Shown here one piece after another: positions 10,549 to 20,454 of a stretch of DNA of 64,000 bases. Numbering within the stretch: the first letter of the stretch is position 1; each line of letters starts with the position of its first letter. A program made the translations under genes and the position numbers. The notes below the pieces were generated by a model, which had not been told where the DNA came from, ran no database searches, and saw only the letters and a list, made by a program, of their open reading frames with translations. Location of the stretch: NCBI RefSeq assembly GCF_017305435.1, contig NZ_JAFKIP010000004.1, positions 186,001-250,000 on the forward strand, in the 5' to 3' direction. This stretch comes from Microbacterium sp. (GTDB taxonomy: Bacteria > Actinomycetota > Actinomycetes > Actinomycetales > Microbacteriaceae).

Positions 10549-10554
10549 TAGGCT
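10549..10554 (+). promoter_or_regulatory. -10 element upstream of rapZ (TAGGCT)
   Basis: TAGGCT lies 23 nt before the rapZ GTG and is followed by a strong GGGGAGGA ribosome site. The same hexamer recurs as a -10 in this window. No convincing -35 is seen. Confidence 0.4.
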
Positions 10555-10577
10555 GAGGGAGATCCTGGGGAGGACAC

Positions 10578-11453
10578 GTGGCTGAGGACGAGGTCGCCAG
10601 CGAGATCCTGATCGTGACCGGGATGTCGGGCGCCGGGCGCACGACGGCCGCGAACGCCCTCGAGGACCTCGACTGGTACGTCGTCGACAATCTTCCGCCG
10701 CAGATGCTGCGGCCGCTGCTCGACATCTCCGACCTCGCCGCCGGTGCGCTGCCGAAGATCGCCGCCGTCGTCGACGTGCGCGGGCGCGACCTCTTCCGCG
10801 AGTTGCCCGCCGTGGCGAGTTCGCTCCGCGCCGCGCGCCAGGTCAGAGTGCTCTTCCTGGATGCCTCCGACGACGTCCTCGTGCGTCGCTTCGAATCCGT
10901 CCGTCGCCCCCACCCGCTGCAGGGTGACGGGACGATCCTGGACGGGATCCGCCGGGAGCGGGAGCGCCTCGCGGCGATCCGCGAGAGCGCGGATGTCCTC
11001 ATCGACACGAGCGCACTCAACATCCATCAACTCGCGACGCGCGTCGTCGATCTCTTCAGCGAAGAGGGCGAGGCGCGGCACACCGTCACCGTCATGAGCT
11101 TCGGCTTCAAGTACGGTCTTCCGACCGACGTCGACCTCGTCGCCGATATGAGGTTCCTCCCCAATCCGTTCTGGATACCCGAGCTGAAGGGGCTCACGGG
11201 GGAGGAGGAGCCCGTGCGCGAGTTCGTCCTCGGGCAGACCGGCGCGCGCGAGTTCATCGACGCCTACGCCGCGGCGCTGCACCCCGTGCTGGAGGGGTAT
11301 CAGCGCGAGAACAAGCGCCATTCCGTCGTCGCGGTCGGCTGCACGGGGGGTAAGCATCGCTCGGTCGTCACCGCCGTCGAGCTCGCCGCGCGGCTGGCGG
11401 AGGTGCCCGGAGTGGCCGTGCGCGTGAAGCATCGAGACCTCGGACGCGAGTAG
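10578..11453 (+). CDS. rapZ: RapZ/YvcJ-family nucleotide-binding protein
   Basis: 291-residue P-loop protein of the RapZ family, which in Escherichia coli is an RNase E adapter controlling GlmS and in Gram-positives is a nucleotide-binding protein next to whiA. The Walker A is GMSGAGRTT (about 15-23), with Arg at the usual Lys position; actinobacterial members commonly show this, so ATP hydrolysis may be weak. Other family marks are [24 protein letters not shown] and the C-terminal [12 protein letters not shown] 10578 follows GGGGAGGA. It is transcribed with whiA, 40 bp downstream. The biochemical role in actinobacteria is not settled. Confidence 0.92.
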   Translation: MAEDEVASEILIVTGMSGAGRTTAANALEDLDWYVVDNLPPQMLRPLLDISDLAAGALPKIAAVVDVRGRDLFRELPAVASSLRAARQVRVLFLDASDDVLVRRFESVRRPHPLQGDGTILDGIRRERERLAAIRESADVLIDTSALNIHQLATRVVDLFSEEGEARHTVTVMSFGFKYGLPTDVDLVADMRFLPNPFWIPELKGLTGEEEPVREFVLGQTGAREFIDAYAAALHPVLEGYQRENKRHSVVAVGCTGGKHRSVVTAVELAARLAEVPGVAVRVKHRDLGRE

Positions 11454-11493
11454 GCTGGTCGTTCGTCCCCGCACCGAAGACCGAAGGATCGCC

Positions 11494-12471
11494 GTGTCAC
11501 CAACCGTCGACGTGAAGACCGAGCTGGCCGGGGTCCGTGACCCTCGACCCACGGCTCGCGTGGCGGAACTGACCGCGATCCTCCGATTCTCCGGCGGGTT
11601 GCACCAGATCGCGGGACGGGTTGCCGTCGAAGCCGAGCTCGAGTCGGACCTGCTGGCTCGACGCGTCGCGCGCGACATCATGGAGCTCTACGGGGTGCGC
11701 CCCGAACTGCACCGTGTGCAGGCCTCGGGCGGGCGCACCGGCGGGACGTTCGCCGTCCGCGTGATCGACGGCGGCGAGACGCTCGCACGCCAGACCGGTC
11801 TGCTCGACCAGCGTCGCCGTCCGGTGCGGGGTCTGCCGAACAAGCTCACCACGGGTGCGCGCCCCGATCTCGCCGCGGTGTGGCGCGGCGCGTTCCTCGC
11901 CGCCGGTTCGCTCTCCGATCCAGGGCGCTCCGCAGCGCTCGAGATCGCGTGCCCCTCGGGTGAGGCGGCGATGGCTCTCGTCGGAGCGGCGCATCGCCTC
12001 GGCATCACGGCGAAGGCTCGCGAAGTGCGCGGCATCCCGCGCGTCGTCGTGCGTGACGGCGACGCCATCCGCGTGGCTCTCGCCGAGATGGGTGCGGTCC
12101 GCACGGCCGACGCGTGGGAGGAGATGCGCCAGCGCCGTGAGGTGCGTGCGGGCGTGAACCGCCTCGTGAACTTCGACGACGCCAACCTGCGGCGTTCGGC
12201 CCAGGCCGCGGTGGCGGCGTGCGCGCGCGTAGAACGGGCCCTCGAGATCCTCGGGGACGAGGTCCCCGATCACCTCAGGGAGGCGGGGGAGCTGCGCCTG
12301 TCGCACCGCGACGCGAGCCTCGACGAACTGGGCCACCACGCCGACCCGCCGCTCACGAAGGACGCCGTCGCGGGCCGTATCCGCCGCCTCCTGGCGATGG
12401 CCGACAAGAAGGCGACCGTCGACGGCATCCCCGGCACCGAGTCCGCCGTCCCCGAGGGCTTCGAGGACTGA
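11494..12471 (+). CDS. whiA: Sporulation/division regulator WhiA
   Basis: 325-residue DNA-binding protein. WhiA combines an N-terminal LAGLIDADG-like fold with a C-terminal helix-turn-helix; here the N-terminal part has [18 protein letters not shown], the centre [10 protein letters not shown], and the C-terminal HTH lies in [14 protein letters not shown]...[14 protein letters not shown]. In Streptomyces it controls sporulation septation with WhiB; in non-sporulating actinobacteria it is retained as a probable cell-division or growth regulator. GTG 11494 has CGAAGGATCGCC upstream. A TAGGCT hexamer overlaps the rapZ stop (11452-11457), so whiA may also have its own promoter. Confidence 0.95.
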   Translation: MSPTVDVKTELAGVRDPRPTARVAELTAILRFSGGLHQIAGRVAVEAELESDLLARRVARDIMELYGVRPELHRVQASGGRTGGTFAVRVIDGGETLARQTGLLDQRRRPVRGLPNKLTTGARPDLAAVWRGAFLAAGSLSDPGRSAALEIACPSGEAAMALVGAAHRLGITAKAREVRGIPRVVVRDGDAIRVALAEMGAVRTADAWEEMRQRREVRAGVNRLVNFDDANLRRSAQAAVAACARVERALEILGDEVPDHLREAGELRLSHRDASLDELGHHADPPLTKDAVAGRIRRLLAMADKKATVDGIPGTESAVPEGFED

Positions 12472-12637
12472 CGCGCCGCCGCCGTCGTCCGCCCCTCGGG
12501 CAGCGACGCGTCGCACGGACACGCATCGCACAGAGACGCATGGGGAACAACCCCCTGCCGCGAGCGTTGCACGTCAATAGGATGAGACTCGTCCCCTCGC
12601 CGTGCCCCGTGCGCGGCGCGAACAGGAAGAAGAGAAC

Positions 12638-13267
12638 ATGGCGAAGTACACACTCCCGGACCTCCCCTACGATTTCGCGGCCCTCGAGCCCCACATCAGC
12701 GGCAAGATCATGGAGCTGCACCACGACAAGCATCACCAGGCCTACGTCACCGGCGCGAACACGGCGCTCGAGCAGCTCGCCGAGGCGCGGGAGACCGGCA
12801 ACCTGGCGAACGTGAACAAGCTCGAGAAGGACCTCGCCTTCAACCTCGGCGGTCACGTCAACCACTCGATCTTCTGGACCAACCTCGCTCCGGCGACCGA
12901 CGGCGGTGGCGGTGAGCCCGAGGGCGAGCTGAAGGCCGCGATCGACGACAACTTCGGGGGCTTCGACAAGTTCCAGGCGCACTTCACGGCCGCTGCCACC
13001 GGCATCCAGGGCTCCGGCTGGGCGGTGCTCAGCTGGGACCCGATCGGCGAGCAGCTCATCATCCAGCAGCTGTTCGATCAGCAGTCCAACACGGCGCAGG
13101 GCACCGTCCCGATCTTCCAGCTCGACATGTGGGAGCACGCGTTCTACCTCGACTACCTCAACGTCAAGGCCGACTACGTCAAGGCGGTCTGGAACATCGC
13201 GAACTGGGGCAACGTCGCACAGCGCTTTTCGACGGCGCGCGATAAGACGGCGGGCCTGCTCAAGTAG
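12638..13267 (+). CDS. sodA: Superoxide dismutase (Mn/Fe family)
   Basis: 209-residue cytoplasmic superoxide dismutase converting superoxide to peroxide and oxygen. The metal ligands are visible: His28 in MELHHDKHH, a second His in NHSIFW, and the DMWEHAFY Asp/His pair. GSGWAVL is the usual active-site loop. I start at ATG 12638 (MAKYTLPDL), where the family begins; the longer open frame from 12602 only adds an Arg/Glu-rich stretch that contains the ribosome site GGAAGAAGAGAAC. Mn versus Fe preference is not certain from sequence, though Mn is usual in this lineage. It is monocistronic, with a strong terminator after it. Confidence 0.95.
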   Translation: MAKYTLPDLPYDFAALEPHISGKIMELHHDKHHQAYVTGANTALEQLAEARETGNLANVNKLEKDLAFNLGGHVNHSIFWTNLAPATDGGGGEPEGELKAAIDDNFGGFDKFQAHFTAAATGIQGSGWAVLSWDPIGEQLIIQQLFDQQSNTAQGTVPIFQLDMWEHAFYLDYLNVKADYVKAVWNIANWGNVAQRFSTARDKTAGLLK

Positions 13268-13278
13268 TAGTGTCGTGA

Positions 13279-14415
<1,137 letters not shown>

Positions 14416-14426
14416 TCTAGAACATC

Positions 14427-15644
14427 ATGGCTCTGCGTACCCTCGATTCCCTGGGTTCGCTGGCCGGTAAGCGCGTCATCGTCCGTGTTGACTTCAATGT
14501 CCCTCTCAAAGAGGGCGTCATCACGGACGATGGCCGTATCCGGGCGGCTCTTCCCACGCTCAATCACTTGATCAACCAGGGCGCGCGCGTCATCGCGTGC
14601 TCCCACCTGGGCCGCCCCGACGGGGCCCCTGACCCGAAGTACAGCCTCGAGCCGGTCGCACAGCGCCTGTCAGAGCTTCTCGGCAAGCCGGTCGCCTTCG
14701 CGACCGACACCGTCGGCGAGTCTGCGCAGACCGCGGCATCCGCGCTCGAAGACGGGGACGTGGCCGTCATCGAGAACCTCCGCTTCAACCCGGGCGAGAC
14801 AGCGAAGGATGCCGCTGAGCGCCGCGCGTTCGCCGAGCAGCTCGCGGCTCTCGGCGACGCGCTCGTCTCAGACGGGTTCGGTGTCGTCCACCGCAAGCAG
14901 GCGTCGGTGTACGAGCTCGCCGAGCTCCTGCCGTCCGCCGCCGGCTTCCTCATCGAGAAGGAGGTCGACGTCCTCGACCGTCTCACCGAGAAGCCCGAGC
15001 GCCCCTACGCGGTCGTCCTCGGCGGGTCGAAGGTCAGCGACAAGCTCGGCGTCATCGAGCACCTCCTACCGCGTGCGGACAAGATCCTCGTGGGCGGCGG
15101 AATGCTCTTCACGTTCCTCGCCGCCCAGGGCCTCAAGGTGGGCAAGAGCCTGCTCGAAGTCGACCAGATCGACACCGTCAAGGGCTATATCGCGACGGCG
15201 GCCGAGAAGGGCGTCGAGCTCGTCCTCCCGGTGGACGCGGTCATGGCCTCCGGCTTCGCGGCGGATGCCGACCACGTCGTTGCGGCTGCGGACTCGCTGG
15301 AGGACACGCCGTTCGGCGCCGACGGCATGGGTCTGGACATCGGGCCCGAGACGGCGACGATCTTCGCCGACGCCATCCGCTCGTCGAAGACGGTGTTCTG
15401 GAACGGCCCGATGGGCGTCTTCGAGATGCCGGCGTTCGCCGCGGGCACGAAGGCCGTCGCGGAGGCGCTGACCGACGTCGAGGGCCTGTCGGTCGTCGGC
15501 GGCGGCGATTCCGCCGCGGCTGTGCGACAGCTCGGCTTCGCGGACGACCAGTTCGGTCACATCTCGACCGGCGGCGGCGCGAGCTTGGAGTTCCTGGAGG
15601 GCAAGAAGCTCCCCGGGCTGGAGATCCTCGGATGGGAAAGCTGA
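14427..15644 (+). CDS. pgk: Phosphoglycerate kinase
   Basis: 405-residue glycolytic kinase transferring phosphate from 1,3-bisphosphoglycerate to ADP. Conserved stretches are VIVRVDFNVPL at the N-terminus, SHLGRPDG, LENLRFNPGE, the nucleotide-site VLGGSKVSDK, and the C-terminal VVGGGDSAAA and STGGGASLEFLEG. In the substrate loop DGFGVVHRKQAS, this protein has Val-Val and Lys-Gln where many have Ala-Val and Ala-His, a small local variation. Its stop overlaps the tpiA start (TGATG). Confidence 0.97.
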   Translation: MALRTLDSLGSLAGKRVIVRVDFNVPLKEGVITDDGRIRAALPTLNHLINQGARVIACSHLGRPDGAPDPKYSLEPVAQRLSELLGKPVAFATDTVGESAQTAASALEDGDVAVIENLRFNPGETAKDAAERRAFAEQLAALGDALVSDGFGVVHRKQASVYELAELLPSAAGFLIEKEVDVLDRLTEKPERPYAVVLGGSKVSDKLGVIEHLLPRADKILVGGGMLFTFLAAQGLKVGKSLLEVDQIDTVKGYIATAAEKGVELVLPVDAVMASGFAADADHVVAAADSLEDTPFGADGMGLDIGPETATIFADAIRSSKTVFWNGPMGVFEMPAFAAGTKAVAEALTDVEGLSVVGGGDSAAAVRQLGFADDQFGHISTGGGASLEFLEGKKLPGLEILGWES

Positions 15645-16426
15645 TGGCACGGACCCCGCTCATCGCCGGCAACTGGAAGATGAACCTCGACCACCTGCAG
15701 GCGGTCGCATTCGTCCAGAAGCTGCACTGGACCCTGAAGGATGCCGCGCACGAGGACGGCTCGGTCGAGGTGGCCCTCTTCCCGCCATTCACCGACATCC
15801 GCACGGTGCAGACACTCATCGACGCCGACAAGATCCCGTTCGCCTTCGGTGCGCAGGATCTCTCGACGAAGGACTCCGGAGCGTACACCGGCGAGATCTC
15901 CGGCGTCTTCCTGTCGAAACTCGGATGCCGCTACGTCATCATCGGGCACTCCGAGCGCCGCGACTACCACCATGAGACCGACGAGCTCGTCGGCGAGAAG
16001 GTGCAGGCGGCCCTCCGCAACGGGCTCGTCCCGGTGATCTGCGTGGGCGAGACGCTCGAGCAGCGCGAGGAGTCCGGCCCCACGGCCGTCTCGGTCGGTC
16101 AGCTCGAGGTCGCCCTCGAAGGCGTCTCGGCGGACGCGGACATCGTCGTGGCCTACGAGCCGGTCTGGGCGATCGGCACCGGCCAGGTAGCCTCGCCCGA
16201 GCAGGCTCAGGAGGTCTGCGGCGCCCTTCGTGCGGTGATCGCCGACAAGCTGGGAGCCGACGCGGCCGCACGCACCCGCATCCTGTATGGCGGCTCTGTG
16301 AAGTCGGGCAACATTGCGAGCTTCATGCGCGAGCCCGACGTCGACGGCGCGCTGGTCGGCGGGGCGAGTCTCGTCGCCGACGAGTTCGCTGCGATCATCC
16401 GGTACCAGAAGCACGTCGGCGTCTGA
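15644..16426 (+). CDS. tpiA: Triosephosphate isomerase
   Basis: 260-residue TIM-barrel enzyme interconverting dihydroxyacetone phosphate and glyceraldehyde-3-phosphate. Key motifs are GNWKMN with the catalytic Lys, the His of IIGHSERR, the catalytic Glu in VAYEPVWAIGTG, and the phosphate loops LYGGSVKSGN and GALVGGAS. ATG 15644 is preferred over the in-frame ATG at 15632, because it gives the normal MARTPLIAGNWK start, overlaps the pgk stop by one base, and has GGGAAAG upstream. Confidence 0.95.
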   Translation: MARTPLIAGNWKMNLDHLQAVAFVQKLHWTLKDAAHEDGSVEVALFPPFTDIRTVQTLIDADKIPFAFGAQDLSTKDSGAYTGEISGVFLSKLGCRYVIIGHSERRDYHHETDELVGEKVQAALRNGLVPVICVGETLEQREESGPTAVSVGQLEVALEGVSADADIVVAYEPVWAIGTGQVASPEQAQEVCGALRAVIADKLGADAAARTRILYGGSVKSGNIASFMREPDVDGALVGGASLVADEFAAIIRYQKHVGV

Positions 16427-16435
16427 CGACGGCAT

Positions 16436-16468
16436 CCGAGGGCGCCTCCTCCGGGGAGGCGCCCTCGG
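16436..16468 (+). terminator. gap-pgk-tpiA terminator
   Basis: Perfect 14-bp GC-rich stem (16436-16449 with 16455-16468) and a 5-nt loop, ten bases after the tpiA stop. There is no long T-tract. The sequence TATACT follows at 16473-16478 and may be the -10 for secG. Confidence 0.7.
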
Positions 16469-16526
16469 ACGGTATACTCGACCCTTGTGCGCCCTGCGGT
16501 GGGCGCAGCGAAAGGCTTCTTCGACT

Positions 16527-16775
16527 GTGGACATCCTCGAGTTCGTGCTGCAGGTCCTGCTGGGGATCACCAGCCTCCTGCTGACCCTCCTGATCCTCCT
16601 GCACAAAGGGCGCGGGGGTGGCCTGTCGGACATGTTCGGCGGCGGCATGAGCTCCGCAATGGGATCGTCCGGTCTCGCGGAGCGCAACCTCAACCGCTTC
16701 ACCGTCGTCCTCGCGCTCGTGTGGTTCGTCTCCATCGTCGCGCTCGGACTCATCACCAAGTTCCAGGGGATCTGA
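16527..16775 (+). CDS. secG: Preprotein translocase subunit SecG
   Basis: 82-residue membrane protein, an accessory subunit of the SecYEG channel. Two transmembrane helices (about residues 2-23 and 57-77) flank the conserved loop HKGRGGGLSDMFGGG. GTG 16527 gives MDILEFVLQVLLG and has AAAGG upstream; the longer reading frame from 16314 is an artefact of the tpiA region. Its stop overlaps the rbpA start by one base (TGATG). Confidence 0.93.
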   Translation: MDILEFVLQVLLGITSLLLTLLILLHKGRGGGLSDMFGGGMSSAMGSSGLAERNLNRFTVVLALVWFVSIVALGLITKFQGI

Positions 16776-17131
16776 TGGCTACCGGAGGAAACGCGATCCG
16801 CGGCACCCGTGTCGGTGCCGGTCCCATGGGCGAGCAGGACCACGGTCACCACGCCGACCGCGTGGCGATCTCCTACTGGGACGCTCTCGGCAACGAGACC
16901 GTCCGCTACTTCGCGGCAGGGATCCCCGAGGAGGAGATCCCCGAGGTCATCGACTCGCCGCACTCCGGCCTCCCCGCCGGTCGCGACAAGGAGAACCCTC
17001 CCGCGCTCGCCAAGACCGAGCCGTACAAGACGCACCTCGCCTACGTGAAGGAGCGTCGCACCGAGGAAGAGGCCGACGCCCTCCTCGACGATGCGCTGCA
17101 GCAGCTGCGCGAGCGGCGCGGACAGGCCTGA
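16775..17131 (+). CDS. rbpA: RNA polymerase-binding protein RbpA
   Basis: 118-residue actinobacteria-specific transcription factor that binds RNA polymerase and group 1/2 sigma factors and stabilises open complexes. The core VAISYWDALGNETVRYFAAG, the stretch PEEEIPEVIDSPHSGLPAG and the C-terminal sigma-interaction helix (RTEEEADALLDDALQQLRERR) are clear. The N-terminus is the usual Gly/Arg-containing tail MATGGNAIRGTRVG. It is translationally coupled to secG and convergent with pgl (3 bp between stops). Confidence 0.95.
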   Translation: MATGGNAIRGTRVGAGPMGEQDHGHHADRVAISYWDALGNETVRYFAAGIPEEEIPEVIDSPHSGLPAGRDKENPPALAKTEPYKTHLAYVKERRTEEEADALLDDALQQLRERRGQA

Positions 17132-17134
17132 GGC

Positions 17135-17914
17135 TCAAAACTCCTGATCGATGAGTTCGCCGGGGACGTTCGCCGCGGCATCCTCGTCGACGAAGAACAG
17201 CGTGCGTCGGCGGCCCTTCGCGCCGGCAGCCGGCACCGTCTCGTAGCTCGCACCCGCGAGGGCGAGCCCGAGGGCGGACGCCTTGTCGACGCCCGACAGC
17301 ACGAGCCAGACGCACCGTGCGGAGTTCAGCACGGGCCGTGTCAGACTCAGCCGGTCGCTCGGCGGCTTGGGGGCATCGTGCACCGCGACGACGGCGCGGT
17401 CGGTCACCTGGATCTCCGTGCGATCGGGGAAGAGCGAGGCGATGTGTCCGTCCGGCCCGACGCCGAGGAAGCACAGGTAGAACGCGGGCCACGCCTGCTC
17501 GTCGTCGCCGTAGCGCGCGAGTTCCGCAGCGTAGGCGTCGGCGGCGGCATCCATGTCGACGACGTCCCCCGAGGTCGCCATCGGGTGGACGTTCTGCGGC
17601 GGGATGTCGATGTGATCGATGAGAGCGGCGCGCGCTCCCACGTCGTTGCGTTCCGGGTGGCCTGCGGGCAGGAACCGCTCATCACCCCACCACAGGTGGA
17701 CCGCCGACCAGTCGACCTCGCCGCGCCGCGGATGCGCGCCCGCGGCGCGGAGCACATCGGTGCCGATCGCGCCGCCGGTGAGGATGAGATGCGACGTCTT
17801 GCCGGCGAGCGAGCGGCGGATGAGCCGCACGACGAGCCGCTCCGCGACATCGGATGCCAGGGTCTCGGCGCCGGTGCTGATGACCACTCGCTTCTCGGTC
17901 CACAACTGCGCCAT
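17135..17914 (-). CDS. pgl: 6-phosphogluconolactonase
   Basis: 259-residue DevB/NagB-fold hydrolase that opens 6-phosphogluconolactone, the second step of the oxidative pentose-phosphate pathway. LILTGGAIGTDVL, VHLWWGDERFLP and the catalytic-site FLGVGPDGHIASLFP are diagnostic. ATG 17914 gives MAQLWTEKRV; the frame upstream of it belongs to the antisense side of opcA. It is the last gene of the tkt-tal-pgi-zwf-opcA-pgl operon, 8 bp after opcA. Confidence 0.95.
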   Translation of the reverse strand: MAQLWTEKRVVISTGAETLASDVAERLVVRLIRRSLAGKTSHLILTGGAIGTDVLRAAGAHPRRGEVDWSAVHLWWGDERFLPAGHPERNDVGARAALIDHIDIPPQNVHPMATSGDVVDMDAAADAYAAELARYGDDEQAWPAFYLCFLGVGPDGHIASLFPDRTEIQVTDRAVVAVHDAPKPPSDRLSLTRPVLNSARCVWLVLSGVDKASALGLALAGASYETVPAAGAKGRRRTLFFVDEDAAANVPGELIDQEF

Positions 17915-17922
17915 CGGAGCTC

Positions 17923-18882
17923 CTAAGACTCGGACTGGGGGGACGCCTCGAGATGCTCGGGCGGTCCGATCAGGTCCCAGCCTTCCGTGATCACTCGACC
18001 ATACAGGAGGTCGGGATCGAGGCGTCGGAGCTCTTCGGCGAGGCACTCGCGCAGCGTACGCCGGGGGAGCACGATGTCGTGCGCGGGCTGGCCGGGCTGG
18101 GTCAGCGAGGCGTCGATATCATTGCTGCGCTCGAGCAGGATGTCACCCGACGGACGCGTCAGACGCACCGAACGGATGCCGTGGTCCCAGTCGTCCTGGG
18201 GGGCGTAGCGCCACACCACCGGCACGTCGAGCTGCAGCCGCAGCCACGCCGCCAGCAGGCCCGTCGAGGGCGAGCTGCCCGCGCCGACGACCTCGACGGC
18301 CGTGACGGGCTCGTACGGCGGCTGGTCCAGCACCGCGGCGAGCTGCTCCCGCCAGTGCGTCAGGCGCGTCCAGGCGAGATCGGTGTCACCGGGCGCGTAC
18401 GACGTGCCGAGCTGGGAGAGGCGATCCTTCGTGAAGGGCTTCGTCGAGGCATCCGTGATGCGTCGCTGCGCCATGCGGCCGACATCCGATGTCGACGGCT
18501 GCGCCGGCGGGTAGTCGGGCCACCACGCGACCACGGGAGCGTCGGGGAGCAGGAGGCCAGTGATGAGCCCTTCCTGATTGGCCGCGGCCGGGCCATGCGC
18601 GCGCAGCACGATGACCTCGCTCGCCCCGGCGTCGCCGCCGACGCGGATCTGCGCGTCGAGCTTCGCGTCGCCGTCGGTGTTGGTGATGAGGACGATGACG
18701 CGCATGGGGTGCTCGCGCGAGGCGTCGTTCGCCGCCTCGATCGCCTCTTCCTGCAGCCCGTGGGTCGTCACGATGACGAGGGTGAGCACACGCCCGAGGG
18801 CGACGGCGCCGCCCTCCTCCCGCACGCTCACGAGGGAGCGTGCGATCTTCGAGACGGTGGTGTCGGGCAGATCGACGATCAC
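17923..18882 (-). CDS. opcA: Glucose-6-phosphate dehydrogenase assembly protein OpcA
   Basis: 319-residue actinobacterial/cyanobacterial protein required for full activity and assembly of G6PD. Family features are the start MIVDLPDTTVSKI, VIVLITNTDGDAKLDAQIR, the DAPVVAWWPD segment and DILLERSNDID. It has no separate enzymatic motif. GTG 18882 overlaps the zwf stop by four bases (GTGA), fitting a stoichiometric partner of Zwf. Confidence 0.95.
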   Translation of the reverse strand: MIVDLPDTTVSKIARSLVSVREEGGAVALGRVLTLVIVTTHGLQEEAIEAANDASREHPMRVIVLITNTDGDAKLDAQIRVGGDAGASEVIVLRAHGPAAANQEGLITGLLLPDAPVVAWWPDYPPAQPSTSDVGRMAQRRITDASTKPFTKDRLSQLGTSYAPGDTDLAWTRLTHWREQLAAVLDQPPYEPVTAVEVVGAGSSPSTGLLAAWLRLQLDVPVVWRYAPQDDWDHGIRSVRLTRPSGDILLERSNDIDASLTQPGQPAHDIVLPRRTLRECLAEELRRLDPDLLYGRVITEGWDLIGPPEHLEASPQSES

Positions 18883-20441
18883 GGGCGCCTCCAGACGCGG
18901 CCGTCGCGGGCCAGGAGTTCATCGGCGGACGGGGGTCCCCAGGAGCCGGGGGAGTACTGCTCGAGACCATCCTGCGCCTCGGCGTCGAGGGCCGACCAGT
19001 ACTCCTCGACGGGGTCGAGGATCTTCCAGGACAGCTCGACCTCTTCGTGCCGGGGGAACAGCGGCGGGTCGCCCAGGAGGACGTCGAGGATCAGACGCTC
19101 GTACGCCTCCGGGCTCGACTCGGTGAACGCGTGGCCGTAGCCGAAGTCCATCGTGACGTCGCGGACCTCGTTCGCCGCGCCCGGCACCTTGGAGCCGAAC
19201 CGGATCGTGACACCCTCATCGGGCTGCACGCGGATCACGAGCGCGTTCTGCCCCAGCTCGAGGGTCTGGTTGCGCTGGAAGAGGTGCTGCGGAGCGCGCT
19301 TGAACACGACCGCGATCTCCGTCACGCGTCGGCCGAGGCGCTTGCCCGTGCGCAGGTAGAACGGCACACCCGCCCAGCGGCGGGTGGCGATCTCGAGCTT
19401 CACCGCGGCATACGTCTCGGTCGTCGAGTCGGGGTTCATACCGTCCTCGTCGAGGAAGCCGGTGACCTCCTCGCCGCCCTGCCAGCCGCCGCCGTACTGC
19501 CCGCGGGCGGTGGCGACCGAGAGGTCCTCGGGGAGCCGGACCGCGGCGAGCACCTTCTCCTTCTCGGCGCGCAGGTCGGTCGCCGACATCGAGATCGGCT
19601 CCTCCATCGCGGTCAGGGCGAGCAGCTGCAGGAGATGGTTCTGGATGACGTCGCGTGCCGCGCCGATGCCGTCGTAGTAGCCGGCCCGTCCGGCGACCCC
19701 GATGTCCTCGGCCATCGTGATCTGCACGTGGTCGACGTAGTTGGCGTTCCAGATCGGCTCGTAGAGCTCGTTGGCGAAGCGCAGCGCCAGGATGTTCTGG
19801 ACAGTCTCCTTGCCGAGGTAGTGGTCGATCCGGAAGATCGAATCCGCGGGGAAGGCGACTTCGAGCGCCGCGTTGAGTTCGCGCGCCGTCTGCAGGTCGG
19901 AGCCGAACGGCTTCTCGATCACGACGCGACGCCAGGCATCGGGGTTGGTCGACTTGTCGTCGACGAGGCCCGACTGCTTGAGCTGCTTCGCGACGATCGG
20001 GAAGTCGCGCGGGGGGATTGACAGGTAGAACGCGTGGTTGCCCATCGTGCCGCGCTCGACGTCGAGCTTCTCGACGGTCTCGCGCAGACGCCGGAACGCG
20101 TCGTCGTCCCCGAACTCGCCCGAGACGAATCGGATGCCTTGGAGCAGCTGCTTCCACGTCTCCTCGCGGAACGGCGTCCGAGCGTGCTGCCGCACCGAGT
20201 CGTGCACGACCTTCGCGAAGTCCTGGTCCTCCCAATCGCGGCGGGCGAAACCGACGAGGGCGAACCCGGGCGGCAGGAGCCCCCGGTTCGCGAGGTCGTA
20301 CACAGCCGGCATGAGCTTCTTGCGCGACAGATCGCCCGTCACGCCGAAGATCACGAGCGCACTGGGACCGGCGATGCGGTTCAGGCGGCGGTCATCGGGG
20401 TCGCGCAGGGGGTTGTGCCCACGCGAGATCTCCACGGTCAT
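18879..20441 (-). CDS. zwf: Glucose-6-phosphate 1-dehydrogenase
   Basis: 520-residue NADP-dependent enzyme that commits glucose-6-phosphate to the oxidative pentose-phosphate pathway. The coenzyme site is FGVTGDLSRKKLMPA, the substrate site RIDHYLGKETVQN, and the C-terminal domain contains FYLRTGKRL. Length is slightly longer than the E. coli enzyme but normal for actinobacteria. It sits between pgi and opcA in the same operon. Confidence 0.97.
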   Translation of the reverse strand: MTVEISRGHNPLRDPDDRRLNRIAGPSALVIFGVTGDLSRKKLMPAVYDLANRGLLPPGFALVGFARRDWEDQDFAKVVHDSVRQHARTPFREETWKQLLQGIRFVSGEFGDDDAFRRLRETVEKLDVERGTMGNHAFYLSIPPRDFPIVAKQLKQSGLVDDKSTNPDAWRRVVIEKPFGSDLQTARELNAALEVAFPADSIFRIDHYLGKETVQNILALRFANELYEPIWNANYVDHVQITMAEDIGVAGRAGYYDGIGAARDVIQNHLLQLLALTAMEEPISMSATDLRAEKEKVLAAVRLPEDLSVATARGQYGGGWQGGEEVTGFLDEDGMNPDSTTETYAAVKLEIATRRWAGVPFYLRTGKRLGRRVTEIAVVFKRAPQHLFQRNQTLELGQNALVIRVQPDEGVTIRFGSKVPGAANEVRDVTMDFGYGHAFTESSPEAYERLILDVLLGDPPLFPRHEEVELSWKILDPVEEYWSALDAEAQDGLEQYSPGSWGPPSADELLARDGRVWRRP

Positions 20442-20454
20442 CGAAAAGGTTCTC

